DNA from: Bacteroides cellulosilyticus
GTDB taxonomy: Bacteria > Bacteroidota > Bacteroidia > Bacteroidales > Bacteroidaceae
Length of the DNA stretch: 64,000 bases
Assembly (NCBI RefSeq): GCF_020091405.1
Contig: NZ_CP081903.1
Location: 5,394,501 to 5,458,500 of the forward strand
Direction of reading: 5' to 3'
Under the pieces are notes generated by a model. It was not told the origin of the DNA and searched no databases. It saw only the letters and a program-made list of their open reading frames with translations. Positions 56,341 to 64,000 of the stretch are shown here, piece by piece. The position numbers were made by a program, and so were the translations under genes. Every line of letters begins with the position of its first letter. The first letter of the stretch is position 1.

Positions 56341-56943
56341 ATGAAAAAGAGTGTATTTTCACTGGCATTTATTGCCACCTTACTTCTTGTGTCGGCCAAT
56401 AGTCAGGCACAATCGCTAAAAGATTTATTCAACAAAGAAAATGTAGAAAAAGTAGTCAGCGCCGTTACCGGTAAGAATACTGTTGATATGACAGGTACAT
56501 GGTCGTATACCGGTGCCGCTATCGAATTCGAATCAGACAACCTGTTGATGAAAGCCGGCGGAGCCGTTGCTGCTACCACTGCCGAAGCCAAACTCAATGA
56601 GCAACTGAGCAAAGTGGGTATCAAACCCGGACAAATGAGTTTTACCTTCAATGCCGACAGCACTTTCAACGCTAAACTGGGAACCAAAACTCTGAAGGGG
56701 ACTTATGTGTATGACGCCACCGAAAAGCATGTAACCATGAAGTTCGTCAGACTGATAAACATGAATGCCAAAGTTAACTGTACATCCGGCAGCATGGATT
56801 TACTGTTCGAATCGGACAAACTACTGAAGCTAATCACTTTCCTTTCCAGCAAGAGCAGCAATGCCACACTGAAAACAATCAGTTCACTGGCAAACAGCTA
56901 CGACGGCATGATGTTAGGTTTCTCACTTGAGAAGAAAGAATAA
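56341..56943 (+). CDS. DUF4923 family exported lipocalin-like protein
   Basis: This 200-residue protein has a signal peptide (MKKSVFSLAFIATLLLVSAN, cut after SQA) and the DUF4923 layout: a short amphipathic helix (SLKDLFNKENVEKVVSAVTG), then MTGTWSYTGAAIEFESDNLL and a beta barrel with FTFNADSTFNAKLGTKTLKG and KHVTMKFVRLINMNAKVNC. The family is common in Bacteroides and has no known function. It probably resides in the periplasm. A shared terminator with the tRNA array follows. Confidence 0.88.
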   Translation: MKKSVFSLAFIATLLLVSANSQAQSLKDLFNKENVEKVVSAVTGKNTVDMTGTWSYTGAAIEFESDNLLMKAGGAVAATTAEAKLNEQLSKVGIKPGQMSFTFNADSTFNAKLGTKTLKGTYVYDATEKHVTMKFVRLINMNAKVNCTSGSMDLLFESDKLLKLITFLSSKSSNATLKTISSLANSYDGMMLGFSLEKKE

Positions 56944-56957
56944 AACGGAATATCAAT

Positions 56958-56997
56958 AAAAAAGTCCCGTAAACATAATGTTTACGGGACTTTTTTA
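56958..56997. terminator. Bidirectional terminator between DUF4923 gene and tRNA array
   Basis: AAAAAAGTCCCGTAAAC and GTTTACGGGACTTTTTT form a perfect stem around ATAAT, with A- and T-runs on both sides. Confidence 0.92.
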
Positions 56998-57007
56998 TTC
57001 TCAATGG

Positions 57008-57080
57008 AGCGGAAAACGAGACTCGAACTCGCGACCCTAACCTTGGCAAGGTTATGCTCTACCAACTGAGCTATTTCCGC
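57008..57080 (-). tRNA. tRNA-Gly (GCC), copy 3 of the array in transcription order
   Basis: A 73-nt cloverleaf with acceptor GCGGAAA/TTTCCGC, anticodon loop CTTGCCAAG giving GCC, and T-arm with TTCGAGT. Identical in sequence to the other two Gly genes of the array. Confidence 0.97.
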
Positions 57081-57111
57081 ATTAGATGACTCTCTTTTCA
57101 CAAAGAGAAAG

Positions 57112-57193
57112 TGCCCAGAACAGGACTCGAACCTGCATGCCTCTCGACACACGCACCTGAAACGTGCGCGTCTACCAATTCCGCCACCTGGGC
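57112..57193 (-). tRNA. tRNA-Leu (CAG)
   Basis: An 82-nt class II tRNA with a long variable arm, acceptor GCCCAGG/TCTGGGC with discriminator A, and anticodon stem CACGT/GCGTG around TTCAGGT, giving CAG. Identical to the copy at 57445-57526. Confidence 0.95.
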
Positions 57194-57227
57194 ATTATCA
57201 GTCATCCAGACAAAAACAAAAAAAATG

Positions 57228-57300
57228 AGCGGAAAACGAGACTCGAACTCGCGACCCTAACCTTGGCAAGGTTATGCTCTACCAACTGAGCTATTTCCGC
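57228..57300 (-). tRNA. tRNA-Gly (GCC)
   Basis: Same sequence as the other Gly genes of the array: acceptor GCGGAAA, anticodon GCC. Confidence 0.97.
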
Positions 57301-57315
57301 ATTATGATAATCGTG

Positions 57316-57399
57316 TGAAGAGGAGGAGACTCGAACTCCCACAACATTTCTGTCACTACCACCTCAAAGTAGCGCGTCTACCAATTCCGCCACCTCTCC
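57316..57399 (-). tRNA. tRNA-Leu (GAG)
   Basis: An 84-nt class II tRNA: acceptor GGAGAGG/CCTCTTC, anticodon stem CTACT/GGTAG around TTGAGGT, giving GAG, and a long variable arm. Confidence 0.95.
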
Positions 57400-57444
57400 A
57401 TACTATCTCATACCTTCAAAGAACTAAAGCTTGCCTCACCTATG

Positions 57445-57526
57445 TGCCCAGAACAGGACTCGAACCTGCATGCCTCTCGACACACGCACCTGAAACGTGC
57501 GCGTCTACCAATTCCGCCACCTGGGC
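57445..57526 (-). tRNA. tRNA-Leu (CAG)
   Basis: Second identical copy of the 82-nt Leu gene at 57112-57193. Confidence 0.95.
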
Positions 57527-57552
57527 ATTAGGTAATTGCAACTATGTGCTTG

Positions 57553-57625
57553 AGCGGAAAACGAGACTCGAACTCGCGACCCTAACCTTGGCAAGGTTAT
57601 GCTCTACCAACTGAGCTATTTCCGC
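57553..57625 (-). tRNA. tRNA-Gly (GCC), first gene of the array
   Basis: 73-nt cloverleaf identical to the other Gly genes; it lies closest to the array promoter, so it is transcribed first. Confidence 0.97.
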
Positions 57626-57635
57626 GTTTGCGGTT

Positions 57636-57667
57636 GCAAAGGTAGATATTTTCTCTAAACCTGCAAA
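57636..57667 (-). promoter_or_regulatory. Consensus promoter of the tRNA array
   Basis: On the minus strand TTTG (57664-57667), exactly 19 bp, then TACCTTTGC (57636-57644): a perfect match to the Bacteroides promoter consensus. Confidence 0.9.
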
Positions 57668-57736
57668 CATTCCGGCTATTTTTTTCGCAAAGAAAAGTAC
57701 ACGTCTATCCCTGTATACACAGCAGTTTTTTGATTA

Positions 57737-58879
57737 TCAGCTCATTCTATCCCGATAATCTTCATAAAAAAATTGCCTGAATATTTCCGCTTTCCCTTCT
57801 TTTGTCCACATTGCAATGGCAGGATGGTGGATTCCATTGAACATATTTGTTTTTACCATCGTGTAGTGAATCATATCTTCGAAGACAATACGCTCTCCGA
57901 TTTGCAATTCATGGTCAAAACTCCAGTCGCCCATATAGTCACCACTCAAACATGAATTTCCACCCAGGCGATATACATGGCAACCGCCGTTATTTCCCAT
58001 TTCAGCACCACGTACGGCAGGTTGGTAAGGCATTTCAAGACAATCGGGCATATGACAGGTAAAACTCACATTAAGAATAGCGGTACGGATACCACGGCTT
58101 TCCACAATATCCACTACCTCAGAAGCCAACACACCGGTCTGCCAGGTAAAGGCAGAACCAGGTTCAAGGATAATACGCAAATGCGGATGACGGGCACGCA
58201 AATCTTTCAGCAGTTGAATAAGATGCTCCACGTCATAATCTTTACGCGTCATCAGATGCCCACCTCCCAGATTCAACCATTTAATTTGCGGAAACCAACG
58301 AGAGAATTTTTTTTCCAGATGTTTTAATGTCCGTTCCAGTTCATAAGATGAAGATTCGCAATGACAATGACAATGGAAACCATCAATACCTTGTGGCAGA
58401 GCCTCAGTCAATAAATCCGCTGTTATGCCGAAACGAGTGCCGGGAGCGCAGGGATTATAAAGTTCCGTTTCCACTTCAGAATATTCCGGATTAATACGAA
58501 TACCACAAGAGATGCCACTCCCCTCTTTCACGACCTCCGGATAGAAACGGCAGAACTGCGACAAAGAATTAAAAGTTATATGACTACTGCAACGCATGAT
58601 TTCAGGAAAATCAGCTTCCGTATAAGCGGGAGAATAAGTATGCGCCTTACTACCGAATTCTTCCAGTGCCAGACGCGCCTCGTATACCGAACTTGCCGTA
58701 GAGTGCTCTATATACTCCCTGAATATGGGAAACGAACGCCACATGGCAAAAGACTTGAATGCCAGGATAATTTCTACTCCGGCACGATCGGCAACGCTTT
58801 TTATAAGGGCGAGGTTCTTTCTCAGCAATTCTTCCTCCATGATGTAGCATGGAGAGGGGAAACAATTGAAATCTATCAT
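57737..58879 (-). CDS. nspC: Carboxynorspermidine decarboxylase
   Basis: This 380-residue protein is an alanine-racemase-fold (fold III) PLP decarboxylase of the NspC type. The PLP lysine lies in LAFKSFAMW (about residue 42), HCHCHCESSSYELE and LNLGGGHLMTRKDYD mark the cofactor site, LEPGSAFTW binds phosphate, and CHMPDCLEMPYQPAVRGAE is the dimer active-site cysteine region. NspC makes norspermidine or spermidine from the carboxy-precursor in the alternative polyamine route. Its partner, carboxyspermidine dehydrogenase, is not in this window. It ends a minus-strand unit after uvrD, 17 bp downstream of it. Confidence 0.95.
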   Translation of the reverse strand: MIDFNCFPSPCYIMEEELLRKNLALIKSVADRAGVEIILAFKSFAMWRSFPIFREYIEHSTASSVYEARLALEEFGSKAHTYSPAYTEADFPEIMRCSSHITFNSLSQFCRFYPEVVKEGSGISCGIRINPEYSEVETELYNPCAPGTRFGITADLLTEALPQGIDGFHCHCHCESSSYELERTLKHLEKKFSRWFPQIKWLNLGGGHLMTRKDYDVEHLIQLLKDLRARHPHLRIILEPGSAFTWQTGVLASEVVDIVESRGIRTAILNVSFTCHMPDCLEMPYQPAVRGAEMGNNGGCHVYRLGGNSCLSGDYMGDWSFDHELQIGERIVFEDMIHYTMVKTNMFNGIHHPAIAMWTKEGKAEIFRQFFYEDYRDRMS

Positions 58880-58896
58880 AAATAGTATTTTTTCAT

Positions 58897-61248
58897 TTAA
58901 CCGATAATCTTAAAACGGGCAAAGCGCAATAAAAGTTGCTTGTCGCCCGCATTCTTGAAATGAATAGTCGCTTTGGCATTATCACCATTGCCTTCTACCT
59001 TCATCACTTCTCCCAGTCCAAAACGTTCGTGCTCAATAAGCTGCCCCGGCTGCACAGCCATTGCCGAAGCGGAAGACGGCGCGGCAGGTGATGCGGACGG
59101 GGTCACCCGTTTCAGATTGCGCGGCACGCTCGGAGCAATAATCTGTTGCTTGGGACGCTGGGGAGTTTCCTTTTCAGCGTTATACAATGACTCGCGGGTA
59201 TGAGGCGAACGAGAGAACCCGCTACTATTTTCCCTACGGAAATGTACCGCCTCTTCATCAATCTTACTGCCCAACCCCGCATCCTGGGGCAAGCGAAGGA
59301 AGCGGATATCAATATCTTTCAGAAAGCGGCTGGGACTGCCGAATTCCATTTTTCCATAGCGGAAACGGGTGCGGGCATACGAAAGGAAACAATGTTCTTC
59401 CGCACGAGTGATGGCCACATAAAATAAACGCCTCTCCTCTTCCAGCGCACGGGGAGAATCTCCCACCATACCGCTGGGGAAAAGATTTTCTTCCATTCCC
59501 ACCACAAATACATTTCTAAATTCCAGTCCTTTGGCAGAATGGACGGTCATAAGCGTTATTTTCTCATCATCCTCATTGTCCGAATCCTGGTCAGTCAGCA
59601 ATGATACTTCCGATAAAAAGTCTGTCAGTGAAATATTAGGATTACCCTCTTCCAAGCGCAAAGCACAGAAATCGCTCATGCCATTCACTAATTCCTCAAT
59701 ATTCTCTTTACGGCTAAGATTTTCCGGTGAATTGTCTTGGCAGACGTCATTAATAATGCCGGATTGACGGATAATCTCCGTACCAATCTCATAGGCATTC
59801 TTCTCCATTACCCCTTCTATAAATCCACCGATCAGGTCACGGAAGCCCTGCAGTTTAGAGTGCGTGCCTTTATTTAAATTCAATCCATACGTCAGCGGCT
59901 CACAGAGCACGACCCAAAGACTGATATTATTTTCCGTAGCAGCGGCGATAATTTTGCCTACCGTCGTATCTCCAATACCACGGGCCGGATAATTGATAAT
60001 ACGCTTGAACGCTTCCTCATCATTAGGATTGACCACCAGACGGAAGTAAGCTATCACATCCTTTATTTCTTTGCGCTGATAAAAAGACAAACCACCATAA
60101 ATGCGATAAGGCATACCCCGCTTACGCATAGCTTCCTCAAATACACGGCTCTGCGCATTGGTCCGATAAAGTATGGCGAAATCCGAATAGGCGTAATGCT
60201 CCGAACGACGCAACTCAGCAATCTTATTGACTACAATATCTCCTTCTTCCACATCACTGTATGCCTGAAACACACCGATGGCTTCCCCTTTCTCCTTTTC
60301 AGAGAAGACTTCCTTACGTATCTGCCTTTCATTCTTTTCAATCAAACTGTTGGCAGCGCAGACAATGGTTTGCGTAGACCGATAGTTCTGTTCCAACTTG
60401 AATACTTTCGTATTGGGGTACACTTTTGTAAAATACAATATATTGTCAATATCTGCCCCCCGGAAAGAATAGATACTCTGCGCATCATCTCCAACCACAC
60501 ACACGTGCTGATGATCCTTTGCCAACTGCAACACAATACTGTGCTGGGCATAGTTGGTATCCTGATACTCATCTACCAGAATGTAGCGAAACTGTTCCTG
60601 ATAACGCGCCAGTACTTCAGGATGATCTCTGAAGAGAATAAAAGTATAAAAGAGCAAATCATCAAAATCCATGGCATCCGCCTGCCTGCAACGATCCCAA
60701 TAACGATGGTAAATATCCCGGATTGCAGGCATCTTGGCGGCACAATCCCCTTCATAAGCCTCTTTGTTGGCAGCATATCCCGCAGGAGACACCAGGTGGT
60801 TTTTCGCATTGGAGATGCGTGCCTGCACACTGCCCGGCTTATACACTTTCTCATCCAGCCCCATCTCCTTAATGATAGAGCGCACCAGACTCTTGCTGTC
60901 CGCCGTATCATAGATAGTAAACTGCGAGGTAAAACCGATGCTCGCAGCTTCCGCATGCAGGATGCGCAGGAAGATAGAGTGGAATGTACCCATCCACAAA
61001 TGACGTGCCCGCTGTTCTCCCACCTGCCGGGCAATACGTTCTTTCATCTCACGGGCGGCCTTGTTGGTAAAAGTCAGAGCCAGGATATTCCAGGGCTGAT
61101 AATCATTTTCCAGCAAATAGGCTATTTTATAGGTCAGCACCCGTGTCTTCCCGGAACCCGCACCGGCTATCACCAGCGACGGACCCTCGTTATAGAGCAC
61201 TGCAGCGCGCTGTCCTTCATTCAATTCTTCGATATAATTCGTATTCAT
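58897..61248 (-). CDS. UvrD/PcrA-family DNA helicase
   Basis: This 783-residue SF1A helicase begins MNTNYIEELNEGQRAAVLYN with the Q-motif and Walker A GAGSGKT (about residues 29-35). Other motifs are DEYQDTN (II), DDAQSIYSFRGAD (III), LEQNYRSTQ (IV), LMTVHSAKGLEFRNVFVVG (V) and RRLFYVAITRAEE (VI). The C-terminal tail after about residue 690 is a Tudor-like PcrA end (GQLIEHERFGLGEVMKVEGN), linked by an alanine/serine/proline-rich stretch. It unwinds DNA in excision and mismatch repair and displaces RecA or polymerase. nspC follows on the same strand. Confidence 0.95.
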   Translation of the reverse strand: MNTNYIEELNEGQRAAVLYNEGPSLVIAGAGSGKTRVLTYKIAYLLENDYQPWNILALTFTNKAAREMKERIARQVGEQRARHLWMGTFHSIFLRILHAEAASIGFTSQFTIYDTADSKSLVRSIIKEMGLDEKVYKPGSVQARISNAKNHLVSPAGYAANKEAYEGDCAAKMPAIRDIYHRYWDRCRQADAMDFDDLLFYTFILFRDHPEVLARYQEQFRYILVDEYQDTNYAQHSIVLQLAKDHQHVCVVGDDAQSIYSFRGADIDNILYFTKVYPNTKVFKLEQNYRSTQTIVCAANSLIEKNERQIRKEVFSEKEKGEAIGVFQAYSDVEEGDIVVNKIAELRRSEHYAYSDFAILYRTNAQSRVFEEAMRKRGMPYRIYGGLSFYQRKEIKDVIAYFRLVVNPNDEEAFKRIINYPARGIGDTTVGKIIAAATENNISLWVVLCEPLTYGLNLNKGTHSKLQGFRDLIGGFIEGVMEKNAYEIGTEIIRQSGIINDVCQDNSPENLSRKENIEELVNGMSDFCALRLEEGNPNISLTDFLSEVSLLTDQDSDNEDDEKITLMTVHSAKGLEFRNVFVVGMEENLFPSGMVGDSPRALEEERRLFYVAITRAEEHCFLSYARTRFRYGKMEFGSPSRFLKDIDIRFLRLPQDAGLGSKIDEEAVHFRRENSSGFSRSPHTRESLYNAEKETPQRPKQQIIAPSVPRNLKRVTPSASPAAPSSASAMAVQPGQLIEHERFGLGEVMKVEGNGDNAKATIHFKNAGDKQLLLRFARFKIIG

Positions 61249-61315
61249 GTATGCAAAATTAAAAGAATCTTTTTATATTTGTACAATGTTATTCTAACTA
61301 AAATCACAGAGAACT

Positions 61316-63052
61316 ATGGAACAAATTAAAAATATGCGACTTTATATTTCTTTTATGTGCCTGTTGGCATTCTTGTGCGCCTCACCTGCAATGGCGCAAA
61401 AACAGAGTAAAGTGGAAAAACTCTTGAAGTTTCTGGTAAACAACGAGAATGACAAGTTCACAAAAAACCGTGACAAATTAGACACAGAAACCGCAACCGC
61501 CTTTGAAGCGGAAGTCAAGCTGATCGATCTGTGCGACCAGATATGGAACCAGCAGGAAGTAACTGTAGCCAAGGATTATTTCCAGGCTTATGTAGATGCC
61601 ACCAAAGGCAGTTTCCTCTCCATTTGCCAGGAAGCCGGCGTAGATCCCGGCGCTATCCGCAAACGTATGGAGAGCAGCATCAGCGCCATTCTGGATGAAT
61701 ATCCCAACAAGCTGGTCTATTCCGGCACATTGGTAGAAGCCGTCAAGGCATCCGGATACGAATTATCCGATGAAGTCAGCAAACATCTCTATGATGTGCA
61801 TGAAGAGGAATTATGGAAAGACTTCGTGCGCAACAAGAATATTCCGAAATGCGAAAAATATCTGACTGAGTATGCAGATGGCAAGTATAAAGCAGAAGCC
61901 ATGATAGAATACAATCGTCTGTTGTTCCAAACCGTACAGAAATCACCATCCGCCAGCAATTTTAAGAGATTCTTTGATCATGACCGTCTCAATACATTCT
62001 TCGACGGACGTTCCAAGCGGGAGTCCATGGCGCAAGCCCTCTCCCTCTACGACGATTATCTTTACGGAAATATCTGCAAAGCGCAGGCCATCGCTTCCAT
62101 CAAGCAAGCCATTGCGGAATACGAACAGGCTTCTTATCTGAGCCCGTCCGACAAGAAATATACGAATACATTGGAGTACAAAAAGGACAGTATCGACTAT
62201 GAGACTTTGAAGCTGGAAGTGAATTCCCCAAGCAAACTGGGGCTCATCAAAGAGTATCTCCAGACTCATAAATACAAGGAATTCCGCGACAAAGCCAATA
62301 AGTTGCGTGTGCCTTTCGAGCAACAACTGGTGTGGAGCAACCCCACTGTCATCCAGTCCTACAGCCGCGGACTCCTAATGAAGTCCAACGAAGTGAAAAA
62401 TGGAAAGAATACTCAAAAGACCTACACGTATGACGAGAATGGAAGGTTGGTAAGTATCAAGGAGGTTATAGAAGATAAAGGAACCACCACCCTGCAGACC
62501 AACTTCCTCTACAACCCGCAAGGCAATTGCGTAGAAGAGGTGCAGGTGAACCAAAGAGGCATGAAAGAGGTTTATAAGCGCCTCCGCACTTTCAGCACGC
62601 TGGGCATAGTGCTTACCGATTCCACTTTCCACCAGAACGGAAAACTGACAGTGAGAAAATATCATCCGCAACTCAATCTTCCGACGGAAGAAACAAACTA
62701 TGAGAAGAATGTTCCGGTATCCTCCGTTGTCAACCAATACGGCAAGAACGGACAGATAGTGAAACGGGAGGAAACTTTCCCGCTGATGAAAGACCCGCTT
62801 CCTACCCAGGTGAGCAAACAAACCGACGTATACGAGTATGATCCTTACGGTTACCTGACTAAAATTACGTTTGAAAAGACCCTTGTCAACAGTGAAAAGA
62901 CCAGCGGTTCGCTCATCTTCCTGTATGATGAGTTCGGCAACCAGATAGACAGTAATGCTTATTATGAATATGACAGCACCGGACGGTGGATACAGAAAAC
63001 TGACCGGGGAGATGTCAAGAATACGGAGAAGATACAGGTGATTTATCAGTAA
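61316..63052 (+). CDS. Large exported protein with YD-like repeats, unknown function
   Basis: This 578-residue protein starts at 61316 or, better as a signal peptide, at the ATG 61334 (MRLYISFMCLLAFLCASPAM, cut at MAQ). The first 330 residues are helical and charged with no family I recognise (KVEKLLKFLVNNENDKFTKN, DEVSKHLYDVHEEELWKDFV). From about residue 360 the sequence turns into RHS/YD-like beta strands: KTYTYDENGRLVSIKEVIED, NFLYNPQGNCVEEVQVNQRG, YEYDPYGYLTKITFEKTLVN. It is divergent from uvrD, with a TATATTTGT element near 61271 as its probable promoter. The role is unknown, probably in the periplasm. Confidence 0.75.
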   Translation: MEQIKNMRLYISFMCLLAFLCASPAMAQKQSKVEKLLKFLVNNENDKFTKNRDKLDTETATAFEAEVKLIDLCDQIWNQQEVTVAKDYFQAYVDATKGSFLSICQEAGVDPGAIRKRMESSISAILDEYPNKLVYSGTLVEAVKASGYELSDEVSKHLYDVHEEELWKDFVRNKNIPKCEKYLTEYADGKYKAEAMIEYNRLLFQTVQKSPSASNFKRFFDHDRLNTFFDGRSKRESMAQALSLYDDYLYGNICKAQAIASIKQAIAEYEQASYLSPSDKKYTNTLEYKKDSIDYETLKLEVNSPSKLGLIKEYLQTHKYKEFRDKANKLRVPFEQQLVWSNPTVIQSYSRGLLMKSNEVKNGKNTQKTYTYDENGRLVSIKEVIEDKGTTTLQTNFLYNPQGNCVEEVQVNQRGMKEVYKRLRTFSTLGIVLTDSTFHQNGKLTVRKYHPQLNLPTEETNYEKNVPVSSVVNQYGKNGQIVKREETFPLMKDPLPTQVSKQTDVYEYDPYGYLTKITFEKTLVNSEKTSGSLIFLYDEFGNQIDSNAYYEYDSTGRWIQKTDRGDVKNTEKIQVIYQ

Positions 63053-63091
63053 TGCGAATCAGCCAATTGAGTTTAGTTCATTACGGTATAG

Positions 63092-63210
63092 AAAAGAAGG
63101 AAAAGAGTGATAAGGTGGTAAGGTGATAAAGTAGCTGCGCTATATATCACAGAGCGTTATCCCGTTATCACTTTACCACTCTACCACCTTATCACATTTA
63201 GCTCATATCC
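63092..63210. repeat. Dispersed hairpin repeat, copy 2
   Basis: Same element as at 18969-19095: an A/G-rich lead (GAAAAGAAGGAAAAG), left arm GTGATAAGGTGGTA from 63107, the conserved loop GCTGCGCTATATATCACAGA, and a right arm ending at 63195, then CTCATATCCC. The right arm has diverged more than in copy 1. It begins 39 bp after the preceding stop codon. Confidence 0.88.
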
Positions 63211-63212
63211 CA

Positions 63213-63477
63213 TCAGTAATACGCCGGATTAGGCGGTGGCGGTTCCCGAAGTACGGTTTCCGCATCAAAGCAGAGGCCGGGACATCCCGCAAGCCGACAT
63301 CCGGGATAATCCCTCAACAGCAGCATCACCAGCACGCGAAGGGAATGTTTCTGAAATTCAGTGCGCGTATCGGCCGGGGATCCTGCAGAGTCCACACCGC
63401 CTTCATAGCAGATTCCGACAGAGTTCCGTTGCAGTTTACCACACAGGGTTTTGATATCTCCGTTCTTTCTTATATAA
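63213..63477 (-). pseudogene. 3' exon of an N-acetylmuramoyl-L-alanine amidase gene, split by a group II intron
   Basis: Read on the minus strand from the intron border, the frame gives YIRKNGDIKT, then NSVGICYEGGVDSAGSPADT, RTEFQKHSLRVLVMLLLRDY and PGCRLAG before a stop at 63213. This is the C-terminal half of a T7-lysozyme-like amidase. The GHRDL region that supplies a zinc-binding histidine seems to be missing: GCRLAG runs directly into CPGLCFDAE. A shorter loss is also likely before NSVGICYEGG. So the product was probably inactive even before intron entry. The 5' exon lies beyond the window. Confidence 0.7.
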
Positions 63478-63481
63478 ATCG

Positions 63482-63567
63482 AGTAGGAGGAAAACGAAGT
63501 AGTTTTCTTCCTACTTTCGCTTTCCGACCTCTCACACCACCACGCATGCCGTTCGGCACGTGGCGGT
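63482..63567 (-). ncRNA. Group II intron domains V and VI
   Basis: Domain V (63536-63567, minus strand) folds as ACCGCCACG / CGTGGTGGT, a 2-nt TG bulge, TGCC / GGCA and a GAAC tetraloop, with CGC as the catalytic triad. Domain VI (63482-63515) is AGTAGGA-AGAAAAC paired with GTTTTC-CTCCTACT with a bulge. Confidence 0.85.
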
Positions 63568-63570
63568 TCT

Positions 63571-64000
63571 TTACTTACGATGCAATTTACTGTAATACTC
63601 CATCAAGGTAGGGTACCCCACTAGTTTCAATTTGTCATTATCCATGGCAGAAGTTAGGATTCTGCTCCCAGCTATACACCAATACCCTAAGCGAGTATTG
63701 GCATGTTGCCAGGCATAGAACTTACTGATGCCACACTTCTGCAAATTGGCAAACCGAGTTTTGACCTTCTTCCAGTATTTCCATATACACATGCGTATCC
63801 TACGACGAAGCCATTCATCTATACGTTTCAGATAACTCTGCATATCTGCCAACTGAAAGTATTCTATCCAGCTACGTATAAACAGATGAAGCTTTGATTT
63901 GCGCTGCTCATACCCCATACCATTACTTCTTCCGGTCAGTTCTTTCAAGCGAACTTTCAGTTTAAGGTAACTTTTGGGATGGACAGATAAGCGACATTCG
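63571..64000 (-). CDS. ltrA: Group II intron reverse transcriptase/maturase, C-terminal part
   Basis: The frame is open to the window edge (143 residues here), so the reverse transcriptase domains lie outside. What remains is the end of the RT and the maturase (X, GIIM) domain: RLSVHPKSYLKLKVRLKELT, FIRSWIEYFQLADM, LKRIDEWLRRRIRMCIWKYW, KKVKTRFANLQKCGI and ANTRLGYWCIAGSRILTSAM. No HNH endonuclease follows. The stop lies 1-2 bp before domain V, the normal place in intron domain IV. An alternative TTG start at 63948 would give only a fragment and is not meaningful. Confidence 0.9.
   Translation of the reverse strand, partial: ECRLSVHPKSYLKLKVRLKELTGRSNGMGYEQRKSKLHLFIRSWIEYFQLADMQSYLKRIDEWLRRRIRMCIWKYWKKVKTRFANLQKCGISKFYAWQHANTRLGYWCIAGSRILTSAMDNDKLKLVGYPTLMEYYSKLHRK

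Larger units (their letters stand above)
63478..64000 (-). mobile_element. Group II intron, 3' part (right part beyond the window)
   Basis: The minus strand runs from the window edge through a maturase reading frame, domain V, domain VI and an end at about 63478, where an amidase frame resumes. Group II introns are self-splicing ribozymes and retroelements. The border CTACTCGAT then TTATATAAG fits the usual AY 3' end, within one or two bases. The intron cuts the amidase in the conserved YHFYIRK-like segment. Confidence 0.8.

Noticed and set aside
57315..57614. 99-codon open frame across the tRNA array on the plus strand
   Set aside because: It lies antisense to four tRNA genes; its peptide is the familiar artefact produced by translating the complement of tRNA-Leu and tRNA-Gly.
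60196..61329. 377-codon open frame opposite the UvrD-like helicase
   Set aside because: It is a shadow of the helicase reading frame, with no domain, ribosome site or sensible composition. Similar long shadows lie opposite uvrA and SusC.

Overview
The window reads as a Bacteroides-type chromosome (Bacteroidales; species not determinable by eye). The evidence is the Bacteroidetes -33/-7 promoter signature (TTTG, 19 bp, TAnnTTTG) upstream of several genes and tRNAs, a SusC/SusD pair, FimA/Mfa-type fimbrillins with TRA processing sites, a Bacteroidetes-type RNA polymerase omega subunit, and many families typical of the group (DUF4293, DUF4923, DUF3575, DUF3868, PorT, CHU_C). Most of the window is ordinary housekeeping sequence with short accessory stretches.

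Layout. 1-4.1 kb: PadR regulator with a PspC-domain membrane protein, a GNAT acetyltransferase, a POT-family peptide transporter and a YbaK deacylase. 4.1-7.7 kb: uvrA, preceded by a small CHU_C-domain surface protein. 7.8-10.3 kb: a LysM/periplasmic-binding-fold protein followed by a PorT-like outer-membrane barrel. 10.4-14.2 kb (minus strand): bamD-rpoZ-DUF4293, an ACT-domain protein and phenylacetate-CoA ligase. 14.3-19 kb: uvrB, then a GH36 alpha-galactosidase whose long leader carries a consensus promoter followed within about 60 nt by a perfect intrinsic terminator. 19-26.8 kb: an AddA/AddB-like recombination nuclease pair enclosing two paralogous membrane proteins that share a nearly identical four-cysteine N-terminal domain. 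26.9-29 kb: a soluble receiver-histidine kinase hybrid and UDP-glucuronate decarboxylase.

29.1-42.4 kb is the most accessory part: a GNAT-ibrA-ibrB operon (PAPS-reductase fold plus ParB fold), a 1.2-kb AT-rich gap holding a 339-bp MITE-like element with 40-bp terminal inverted repeats, and a seven-gene type V fimbrial operon. 42.8-47.3 kb holds an esterase, orphan small proteins, tRNA-Asp and an aminotransferase. 47.3-52 kb is a SusC/SusD pair with no adjacent enzymes. 52-57 kb holds YqgE, a GNAT, a GT2 glycosyltransferase, recR, engB and a DUF4923 protein. 57-57.6 kb is a six-gene tRNA array (Gly/Leu). 57.7-63 kb holds nspC, a UvrD/PcrA helicase and a large exported protein of unknown function. 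The right edge (63.2-64 kb) is the 3' end of a group II intron (maturase C-terminus, domains V and VI) inserted into an N-acetylmuramoyl-L-alanine amidase-like gene.

DNA repair is unusually well represented (uvrA, uvrB, AddA/AddB-like, recR, UvrD), but in separate transcription units. Palindromic intergenic repeats are a second theme. One hairpin repeat of about 120 bp occurs twice, 44 kb apart, and other intergenic regions carry inverted word clusters of similar architecture but different sequence. Family assignments come from reading the protein sequences and have not been confirmed by database search.
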